From: Aliivibrio_A kagoshimensis
GTDB lineage: Bacteria > Pseudomonadota > Gammaproteobacteria > Enterobacterales > Vibrionaceae
DNA: 64,000 nt
Assembly (NCBI RefSeq): GCF_050337105.1
Contig: NZ_JAKJSQ010000013.1
Location: 9,942-73,941 of the forward strand
Direction of reading: 5' to 3'
In this document: piece by piece, positions 16,402 to 23,063 of the stretch
Layout: each line of letters starts with the position of its first letter
How positions within the stretch are numbered: position 1 is the stretch's first letter
Made by a program: the position numbers and the translations under genes
The notes under the pieces: generated by a model
Told to the model about the DNA's origin: nothing
Database searches by the model: none
The model's input: the letters and a program-made list of their open reading frames with translations, nothing else

Positions 16402-17028
16402 TTAAGGTGCTGAAACACCTGCAGATAAGTAAGGGATCAAAAAATCTATCATTGTTTCAGTATCTACTTTCCCACCAAAATCATTTTCAGCGATCTCTGT
16501 TAACGCCACACTTGAAGCCATCGAAAAGATGGTGGTACCCAGTGTGAAGTGCAATCGCCAGAAGAGCGTTTGTGGATCGAGGTTTGGATTGGCTCGAAAG
16601 ACCGCTTGGGTAAAGTAGGAGAATACATTGGCGTATCGACTAGTAATAAACCAACGTAGATGTCCCTGCACATCGGTATAACCGCGACCAATGAGCTGCA
16701 TAAACATCGCTGCTCCTTTAGGTTTAAAGGTATCGAGCTCTAATAAAGGTTTTTTGATGCTTTGAAACACATCAAACATTGAAAATTGATCTTGGGCAAG
16801 CAGACGCTCTAGCTCTACTTCCAACTTGGGCATGAACTCATCTAAGTATTGCGCTAGTACCGCTCTAACCAATGTTTTTTTATCACCGAAGTGGTAATTC
16901 ACTGATGCTAAATTTACCTCAGCTTTGCTAGTGATGCTTCTTAGTGACGTATCATTAAAGCCATGCTCCGCAAACAATGTCTCTGCCGCATCGATGATTT
17001 TTTTCTTTGTTCTGCCTTTTTCTGACAT
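16402..17028 (-). CDS. psrA: PsrA-like TetR-family fatty-acid regulator
   Basis: A 208-residue TetR regulator. The N-terminal helix-turn-helix (about residues 8-55) reads SLRSITSKAEVNLASVNYHF, closely matching Pseudomonas PsrA as I remember it, a long-chain-fatty-acid-responsive repressor. I start it at the ATG at 17028; a TTG two codons earlier is also open. Directly upstream at 17045-17058 is a site of the PsrA type (AAAC, four bases, GTTTG), suggesting autoregulation. It precedes fadE by 54 bases on the same strand. An FadR-like or FabR-like TetR protein is the alternative, but PsrA fits best. Confidence 0.8.
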   Translation of the reverse strand: MSEKGRTKKKIIDAAETLFAEHGFNDTSLRSITSKAEVNLASVNYHFGDKKTLVRAVLAQYLDEFMPKLEVELERLLAQDQFSMFDVFQSIKKPLLELDTFKPKGAAMFMQLIGRGYTDVQGHLRWFITSRYANVFSYFTQAVFRANPNLDPQTLFWRLHFTLGTTIFSMASSVALTEIAENDFGGKVDTETMIDFLIPYLSAGVSAP

Positions 17029-17044
17029 TTTCAATCAACCGTAT

Positions 17045-17058
17045 TAAACACTTGTTTG
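17045..17058. promoter_or_regulatory. PsrA-type operator
   Basis: TAAAC-ACTT-GTTTG matches the published PsrA pattern of (G/C)AAAC, two to four bases, GTTTG/C. It lies 17 bases before the psrA start codon, where it would block transcription of psrA-fadE until a fatty acid is bound. Confidence 0.6.
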
Positions 17059-17161
17059 AAACTTTACAATCCATTAACAGAATTAACAAGTGATCGACAT
17101 CATGAAATTAAGAAAGAATTAATAAAATCAGTTAAGATCTTGTTTTAAGTGATTATTTATA

Positions 17162-17286
17162 TTTAATTACAAAAAATATTAGTTAGAGGGGAACCAAATA
17201 GTGGGAGCGAGGTCATAGTAATACACTGCTTTTTCTTGATGAAAATTCAAGAGACCCGCTCACTATATAGTTAGCGGGTTTTTCTT
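17162..17286 (+). ncRNA. candidate small RNA or attenuator with orphan terminator
   Basis: On the plus strand a rho-independent terminator (stem ACCCGCT / AGCGGGT, then TTTTTCTTT, 17254-17286) has no plus-strand gene upstream or downstream. Upstream, GAGCG-A-GGTC at about 17207-17216 is complementary to GACC-CGCTC inside the terminator (one bulged A), which would form a competing antiterminator-like stem. A possible weak promoter is TTGTTT (17140-17145) with TTTAAT (17162-17167). The predicted transcript would be about 110 bases. Fills the 285-base gap between psrA and the M20 peptidase gene. Confidence 0.35.
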
Positions 17287-17313
17287 TATCTAAAGGGGAG
17301 TACATTTCAGTTC

Positions 17314-18441
17314 TTATTTCAACCTTTTCAAGACTTCCATAAGCAGTAAGATTCTTGGTTCAATTGAGTTGAGGATGAGATACTCTTTATCACTATGAAA
17401 ACCCGCGCCCATCGGTCCAAACCCGTCAAGTGTTGTTGCACCAACATCCGCGGTAAAGTTACCATCAGATCCCCCCCCTGCATCTTCCCAACCATGAACA
17501 ATCGATAACTTATCAGCCTCTTCACTTACAAGAGTAATCAGATCCTGCGTCTTCGCCGTTGGGATCATGGCTGGTTTAAATGCCAATCGTGAAACCGTCA
17601 CACTGGCACCTTGCTCAAAAGGTTGTTCCGCCATTTGATTTAATTTTTCATGAATGGCCGCGGCTTCTTCATTATTCCAAAAACGGAGATCAACAATCGC
17701 TTTGGCGTAATCTGGTACGACATTGACCGCTAGCCCCCCTTCTATCACACCAACATTCATTGTGGTGCCACTTTCAAGATTGACCATGTCTTTAATGGCT
17801 AATGACCAATGGCTCAATTCATAAATGGCTGATACCCCTTCAGCAAGGGCCGAACCAGCGTGGGAGGCTACCCCATGAAATTCTATCTGATACTTGGCAT
17901 TCCCTTTACGCGAACGAATTAAATTACCGGTTGGTCTTGAGGCTTCACAGACTAAAACTTGACGACTTCGCCTAGCAAAAGATTGTATCCACTCTTTAGA
18001 GTATATTGAGCCTATCTCCTCATCACAATTGAGCAGAACCAGTATATTAAGGCCATTTCGGGTCTCTTCTTCTAAACTCTTCAATGCGTACCAAGCACTT
18101 AAAATGCCTGATTTCATATCCGTTACACCAGGCCCATAGGCATGTTTGTCATCCACACTCATTGGACGCTTCTCTGCAGTCCCTTCTAAGAACACGGTGT
18201 CCATATGGCCACTCAACATCACATCATAAAGCGTTGCGTTGGGGTTGTTGCTGATTTCAAGACAAGGACCCGCTTCAGGATGAAGTTGGTGACGCTTTAC
18301 GGTAAAGCCTATCTGCTGATACAGAGTAGTGATAATATCAGCAACTGTTGCGATACCTTGTGGGGTATAACTGCCGCAATCAACATTGACGAGCGTTTCT
18401 AGGTTAGAGAGGTATTCGTTAAGATCAAACTGCAGAGCCAT
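17314..18441 (-). CDS. M20-family carboxypeptidase (glutamate carboxypeptidase-like)
   Basis: A 375-residue zinc metallopeptidase. Metal and catalytic residues are visible as GHMDT (H-x-D, about residues 77-81), the GPGVTDMKSG motif (about 99-108) and CDEEIGS with the paired glutamates (about 138-144); the dimerisation lid domain lies at about 180-290. This layout is that of the CPG2/glutamate carboxypeptidase branch, which splits C-terminal glutamate or acylated amino acids. I start at 18441 because a strong AAGGAGAG lies just ahead; a longer reading frame upstream lacks this. No signal peptide, so cytoplasmic. Single gene; exact substrate unknown. Confidence 0.85.
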   Translation of the reverse strand: MALQFDLNEYLSNLETLVNVDCGSYTPQGIATVADIITTLYQQIGFTVKRHQLHPEAGPCLEISNNPNATLYDVMLSGHMDTVFLEGTAEKRPMSVDDKHAYGPGVTDMKSGILSAWYALKSLEEETRNGLNILVLLNCDEEIGSIYSKEWIQSFARRSRQVLVCEASRPTGNLIRSRKGNAKYQIEFHGVASHAGSALAEGVSAIYELSHWSLAIKDMVNLESGTTMNVGVIEGGLAVNVVPDYAKAIVDLRFWNNEEAAAIHEKLNQMAEQPFEQGASVTVSRLAFKPAMIPTAKTQDLITLVSEEADKLSIVHGWEDAGGGSDGNFTADVGATTLDGFGPMGAGFHSDKEYLILNSIEPRILLLMEVLKRLK

Positions 18442-18519
18442 AATGCTCTCCTTAATCAAGCTATGAGTGATGAGTATCACTGGAGGAGGCAATAAAATGA
18501 CACAAGCTAGGGGAGTCAG

Positions 18520-18768
18520 ATCTGATGTAAATCAGATAATCAGTAACTATCTATAAATTGAATTTCCAATGATATTTTCACCTCCCTAACATTTATTTCT
18601 GTTTTATTGGAACCTATTGTAAATCGACGAGTCCTACTAAGAGTAACCGATAGCGAATTCCTTAATTTAGCAAGGCCGCCAAATTGTTTTTTATCTATCT
18701 GTTCAAACACTCTTTTTCATAGCCCTATGTTCTTTTTTAACCCAAACTTATTGTTTGGGTTTTTTTTT
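18520..18768 (+). ncRNA. candidate small RNA ending in orphan terminator
   Basis: This 626-base gap (18442-19067) between the divergent M20 and GAPDH genes holds a strong plus-strand terminator: AACCCAAAC (18739-18747), loop TTATT, GTTTGGGTT (18753-18761), then eight or nine T. No plus-strand gene precedes it; the nearest upstream gene runs the other way. The stretch before it has no open frame with a ribosome site, but contains a C/U-rich single-strand-like tract (about 18685-18735). This is the layout of an independent Hfq-type small RNA of roughly 100-200 bases. The 5' end is not determined. Confidence 0.45.
18739..18768 (+). terminator. strong orphan rho-independent terminator
   Basis: Nine-pair stem, five-base loop and T-run as described for the small-RNA candidate. 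It ends no annotated gene. Confidence 0.85.
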
Positions 18769-18779
18769 GCCTAACGAAC

Positions 18780-18803
18780 AAATGGGTCATATTCGACCCA
18801 TTT
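18780..18803. repeat. second hairpin upstream of GAPDH
   Basis: Perfect 9-bp arms AAATGGGTC (18780-18788) and GACCCATTT (18795-18803), six-base loop, no T-run. It follows the orphan terminator by 11 bases. It may be an operator or a transcript structure. Confidence 0.5.
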
Positions 18804-18898
18804 ATCGCTAATACCTTGTTTTCATTTTAATTCATAAAATAAGTCGTAACCAAGTAACGACAAAAGGTCTGATAATTCACATTACTGCGCCATTTATA

Positions 18899-18913
18899 TG
18901 TAATAAGTTTACA
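18899..18913. promoter_or_regulatory. HexR-type binding site upstream of GAPDH
   Basis: TGTAATAAGTTTACA is a near-palindrome that closely follows the gammaproteobacterial HexR consensus (TGTAATNNNATTACA), with one arm mismatch. It lies about 155 bases before the GAPDH start codon, a gene class known to be in HexR regulons; hexR itself is at 3028-3876. Confidence 0.6.
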
Positions 18914-19067
18914 TTTGTAGCAAATATTTCACCGTTAATTTTCCTCGTTGAATAATTGATCGTCCTTTACAATCCTTTGCAGAAACAGAAAACCTACAGA
19001 GTGATAATCTCTCACACGCCTACTACTACGTAAGCTGTAATCCACGATATTAAAGGAATGATTGATA

Positions 19068-20513
19068 ATGAGTCCTGAACAATACCTAAATGATTGGCAA
19101 ACTAGCCAGGCATCTGCCGAAGCCATGTCTCCATTACTTGGCATTCTCTACAGAGAATATGGCGTTGAGCTGTCACTATTTGGACGTCAGCTTGTTAACG
19201 CATCGACCATCGATCTCATCAAAGCTCACCGAGTAGCTCGCCGTTTTACTGGCGAGAATTTATCTCCAGAGCAAACGCTTGCATTAGTAAAAGTTTTGGT
19301 TCAAAAGAGCTTGTCACCATGTCGTTTAGATATTGGTCAATTAAGCTGGAGCTACTGGAAAGACAATACCGACGAAGAAGGCATAGAAGCTTTCATTAAC
19401 AGTGAGCTTTCTGAAGTCATTGACAGCCAAAAAACCGTTGAGCCAAGAGATGTCGTTCTTTACGGTTTCGGTCGTATCGGTCGCCTCCTGGCTCGTATCC
19501 TCATTGAAAAAAGTGGACCCGGTTATCCGCTTCGCTTAAAAGGTATTGTGGTACGTGGTGGTAAGAAAGGTGATTTAGCTAAACGTGCTAGCCTTCTGCG
19601 TCGTGACTCAATTCATGGTCCATTTAACGGCAGTATTACTATTAACGAAGAGCGTAAAGCAATCATCGCTAATGGTAACTACATTCAAATGATCTACGCA
19701 AACTCACCTTCTGACATCGATTACACTGAGTTTGATATCCATAACGCACTTGTTGTTGATAACACGGGTATCTGGCGTGACCGCGATAGCCTTGGTCAGC
19801 ACTTAGCAGCAAAAGGAACTGAAAAAGTCCTTCTTACTGCTCCTGGTAAAGGCGACCTGAAGAACATTGTATTTGGTGTAAATGATTCTGATATTAAACA
19901 AGATGATCATATCATCTCAGCCGCAAGCTGTACCACCAATGCGATCACTCCAATACTGAAAGCAATGAACGATAAGTATGGTATTGAGTCTGGTCACATA
20001 GAAACTGTTCACTCATTCACCAATGATCAGAACTTGATTGATAACTTCCACTCTGGCGACCGTCGTGGCCGTTCTGCTGCATTGAACATGGTATTAACTG
20101 AAACAGGTGCTGCAAAAGCCGTATCTAAAGCTCTACCAGAACTTGCTGGTAAGCTAACGGGCAACGCCATTCGTGTTCCTACACCAAATGTATCAATGGC
20201 TATTGCTAACTTGAATCTGACTAAAGAAGTCGATAAAGAGACGCTAAATGCTTACCTACAAGATATGGCGCTTTATTCACCAATGTCTGGTCAGATTGAT
20301 TACACGCAGTCGACTGAACTTGTCTCTACTGATTTAGTCGGTACGCGTTTTGCGGGTGTTGTTGATAGCTCAGCCACCATCGCTGAAGGACAACGTTGTG
20401 TTCTTTATATCTGGTACGATAACGAATTTGGTTACAGCTGCCAGGTTGTTCACTGTATGGAGCAGATGTTAGACGTACGTTACAAACAGTACCCTAGCGC
20501 TCATGAAGTGTAG
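19068..20513 (+). CDS. glyceraldehyde-3-phosphate dehydrogenase, long form
   Basis: A 481-residue GAPDH with about 125 extra N-terminal residues ahead of the usual NAD-binding domain. It oxidises glyceraldehyde-3-phosphate to 1,3-bisphosphoglycerate. The NAD motif GFGRIGR is at about residues 133-139, the catalytic cysteine is C288 in ASCTTN, with H315 as base (ETVHSFTND). This long form is a separate GAPDH branch in vibrios and other marine gammaproteobacteria, distinct from the roughly 331-residue GapA. Start: ATG at 19068 with AAAGGA ten bases ahead; a TTG two codons earlier is possible. A HexR site upstream suggests gluconeogenic control. Confidence 0.9.
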   Translation: MSPEQYLNDWQTSQASAEAMSPLLGILYREYGVELSLFGRQLVNASTIDLIKAHRVARRFTGENLSPEQTLALVKVLVQKSLSPCRLDIGQLSWSYWKDNTDEEGIEAFINSELSEVIDSQKTVEPRDVVLYGFGRIGRLLARILIEKSGPGYPLRLKGIVVRGGKKGDLAKRASLLRRDSIHGPFNGSITINEERKAIIANGNYIQMIYANSPSDIDYTEFDIHNALVVDNTGIWRDRDSLGQHLAAKGTEKVLLTAPGKGDLKNIVFGVNDSDIKQDDHIISAASCTTNAITPILKAMNDKYGIESGHIETVHSFTNDQNLIDNFHSGDRRGRSAALNMVLTETGAAKAVSKALPELAGKLTGNAIRVPTPNVSMAIANLNLTKEVDKETLNAYLQDMALYSPMSGQIDYTQSTELVSTDLVGTRFAGVVDSSATIAEGQRCVLYIWYDNEFGYSCQVVHCMEQMLDVRYKQYPSAHEV

Positions 20514-20529
20514 ATAAACCACATAGACA

Positions 20530-20564
20530 AAAGCCCCGCTCTATCACTAGAACGGGGCTTTTTT
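20530..20564. terminator. terminator between GAPDH and nhaA
   Basis: AAAGCCCCG pairs with CGGGGCTTT and is followed by a T-run; it also has an A-run for the convergent nhaA transcript. Confidence 0.88.
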
Positions 20565-20582
20565 GTTATTGCTTTTTTCCGT

Positions 20583-21731
20583 TTATTTAACCGCTTTCGG
20601 CAACGATAAATTCAGTAGTATGTAACCCATAACAGCAGCGGTTGTTGACCCTATCAATATGCCCAGTCGAGCTAAGGTATCAAACTGCGCCGCGGTATCC
20701 CCAAAAGCAAGTGATGAGATAAATATCGACATCGTAAAGCCGATACCACATAACACCGAAACCGCAAAGATATGTTTAAAGTTAACCCCTTCTGGTAGGT
20801 GTGCTACACCTAACTTCACTGCAATCCAGCTGAATGAGAAGATACCCAGAGGTTTGCCCAGTAACAGACCTAATGCAACACCTAACGGCAGCATTGATGT
20901 CACATCAGACATTGAGATACCCTCAAGCGATATTCCCGCATTGGCAAACGCGAAGACTGGAAGAATGAAAAAGGCAACGTAAGGGTGCAACGCATGCTCA
21001 ATTTTCTTCAGTGGTGACGCTTCACCTTTTTTCCCTCTAAGTGGTATCGCAAAACCAATCACAACACCTGCTAACGTCGCATGAACACCTGATTGCAAAA
21101 CGCTGAACCAAAGTATAAGGCCGACGACCACATACCAAGAGATTTTGGTAACCTCTTTCATATTCATCATGAACAGTGCAGCTGTCGCTACAAACGCAAC
21201 GGCAAGCGCAGACGTTGAAATATCGCTGCTGTAGAAAAAGGCAATAATAACAATAACACCCAGGTCATCGATGATAGCCAGTGCCAGTAAAAACACTTTT
21301 AAACTCACAGGTACACGCTTTCCTAGAAGCGCCATAATACCAAGTGCAAAGGCAATATCTGTTGCCGCAGGAATCGCCCAACCGCCAAGTGCATCCATGT
21401 TTGCAAAATTAAACAGCACATAAACAAGTGCCGGTGCCAGCATGCCACCGACTGCGGCGATCGCTGGGAATATAGCAGTCTCTTTAGATTTTAGAGCCCC
21501 TTCAAGTAACTCTCTTTTTACTTCAAGTCCGATAAGTAAGAAGAAGATAACCATTAAGCCATCGTTAACCCAGTGCAATATAGACAAGCCACCAACATAG
21601 GTATGCAAGAAAGAGTCGTAAAATGGGTATAGTGCAGAGTTAGCAGTCAGCATCGCAATAGCCGCAGCAATCACAAGCATGATCCCACCTGCAGATTCTA
21701 ATTTGAAAAAATCGCGAAAAACGTCACTCAT
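20583..21731 (-). CDS. nhaA: NhaA Na+/H+ antiporter
   Basis: A 382-residue inner-membrane antiporter with about twelve helices that exports Na+ (or Li+) for protons, giving salt and alkaline tolerance. The ion-binding aspartates are visible: D125 in ATDIAFALG and the pair D155-D156 in LAIIDDLGVI, matching D133 and D163-D164 of E. coli NhaA. Length is typical. No nhaR gene is next to it. Single gene with about 200 bases upstream that include several short inverted repeats. Confidence 0.94.
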   Translation of the reverse strand: MSDVFRDFFKLESAGGIMLVIAAAIAMLTANSALYPFYDSFLHTYVGGLSILHWVNDGLMVIFFLLIGLEVKRELLEGALKSKETAIFPAIAAVGGMLAPALVYVLFNFANMDALGGWAIPAATDIAFALGIMALLGKRVPVSLKVFLLALAIIDDLGVIVIIAFFYSSDISTSALAVAFVATAALFMMNMKEVTKISWYVVVGLILWFSVLQSGVHATLAGVVIGFAIPLRGKKGEASPLKKIEHALHPYVAFFILPVFAFANAGISLEGISMSDVTSMLPLGVALGLLLGKPLGIFSFSWIAVKLGVAHLPEGVNFKHIFAVSVLCGIGFTMSIFISSLAFGDTAAQFDTLARLGILIGSTTAAVMGYILLNLSLPKAVK

Positions 21732-21838
21732 GGCTCATCCTTTAAAATTATTATTTTGATCACTCATCTGATTAACTAGTGATATAAATCAATATTAGTC
21801 ACTAATTGAAAAAAGGAATAATCGATTGTTTAGATATG

Positions 21839-21861
21839 ATACCTCGGTAAAACCGAGGTAT
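21839..21861. repeat. perfect 10-bp hairpin with AAA loop
   Basis: ATACCTCGGT and ACCGAGGTAT flank a three-base loop, midway between the nhaA start and the end of the AttH-like gene. No T-run on either strand. It may be the end of the ABC-system transcript or a protein-binding palindrome for nhaA. Confidence 0.55.
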
Positions 21862-21929
21862 TTGAGGATATAGTTAGGTATAGCCGTTCTTTATTCGGCG
21901 GCTGACGAGAAGCTAGATTGAGAAAAAGG

Positions 21930-23045
21930 TCAGTAACCTACTAATTCCATGAAACCTTTTGCTGTATGACTGCCTGATGCCCTAATAGGCCCTTCCCAGT
22001 ATTCGACCAAAAAAGGTAACCACTGTTCTTCTCTTACCGGTTCCGTAATTAAATTGATTTCATGCCCTTTTATTTGAATTTTCCACCGAAGAGGTAACTC
22101 TTTTCCATTCTCAAGTTGAGTGTCAGACAAAGGGTTTAGAACAATGTCGTCACGATTTAACACTACCTGTGTACCATCAGGTGACATGATAGAACCAAAG
22201 AAGTACGGCAACTGGTTTTCATGGCGGTATTGTGCAACCATCAGCGCTCTTCCATCATCCAAATGGAAAGAGAACCAATCCCACCCCTGCTGCTCTTTAA
22301 CAAAGAGATCCGTAGACCATTCTCTATCAAGCCAGCCATCTCCAGCCACTTTAAAGACCTTATCTCCTAAGTTTAGGGTGCCACGAACTTTGACAAATGG
22401 GGTGCTAAAGTAGTGAGAGGCGATCGGCAACTGATCATGTTTTTTGCTGTAGCCTTTATCACCTTGTAGGAATTCAGGCCCCTCTTTTCTGACCGCGAGA
22501 TTGAGTTGAAAATCGTCGTTACCCGCCAGTATATTGCCAGGAAAAGGGGTTTGACCTATGCCTTGCCAAGACCAGTCATCTATCCAAGCTCTAAATGGCT
22601 GGCCACTCACTCCTGCTTGGCCGATACCCCCTCGAGCAATACGTTGAGCCGTCCAACGTTGATTCTCGGAGGTAATGACAACATGCGCCATATAAATTTG
22701 TGGGTTTCTCCAACCTCTTGCTTTTCGATCATCTGTAGCTAACCGAAACAGTGTCCACTGGGCAGCAAACTCCTCACCCGATTCAGCCACTAAAGTGGCA
22801 TTAAAATACCACCACTCGTTTTGATAATCCGGGTGTTCATCATAGTCTTTTGGTAACACGATCTCTGTATCAGGTAAGACTGGCTCAAAGATAAACGAAG
22901 ATTGCTTAGAAATAAGCACATTCATACTGTCAGAGTTATCGCGCTCGACACTCTCTTTTAACTGCAGTAGTGACAACAGCACACCAATGACCACAATAAT
23001 CAGCCAAATGAGTTTAGTCGTGCGTTGTTGTTTTTGTTTAGTCAT
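21930..23045 (-). CDS. AttH-like/CrtC-type lipocalin-fold protein
   Basis: A 371-residue protein with an N-terminal membrane anchor or signal (about residues 11-27) and a periplasmic domain resembling the AttH/carotenoid 1,2-hydratase-like lipocalin family: DEHPDYQNEWWYFNATL near residue 65, WTLFRLA, and DRKARGWRNPQIYMAHVV; a later DGWLDREWSTD is also characteristic. It is the last gene of a three-gene set with an ABC permease and ATPase, an arrangement like attEFGH of Agrobacterium. The role is probably handling of a lipid or hydrophobic compound at the outer face (inference). Start could be the TTG nine bases upstream, which has the better-spaced GGAC. Confidence 0.75.
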   Translation of the reverse strand: MTKQKQQRTTKLIWLIIVVIGVLLSLLQLKESVERDNSDSMNVLISKQSSFIFEPVLPDTEIVLPKDYDEHPDYQNEWWYFNATLVAESGEEFAAQWTLFRLATDDRKARGWRNPQIYMAHVVITSENQRWTAQRIARGGIGQAGVSGQPFRAWIDDWSWQGIGQTPFPGNILAGNDDFQLNLAVRKEGPEFLQGDKGYSKKHDQLPIASHYFSTPFVKVRGTLNLGDKVFKVAGDGWLDREWSTDLFVKEQQGWDWFSFHLDDGRALMVAQYRHENQLPYFFGSIMSPDGTQVVLNRDDIVLNPLSDTQLENGKELPLRWKIQIKGHEINLITEPVREEQWLPFLVEYWEGPIRASGSHTAKGFMELVGY

Positions 23046-23063
23046 AAACGTCAATACTGTCCG

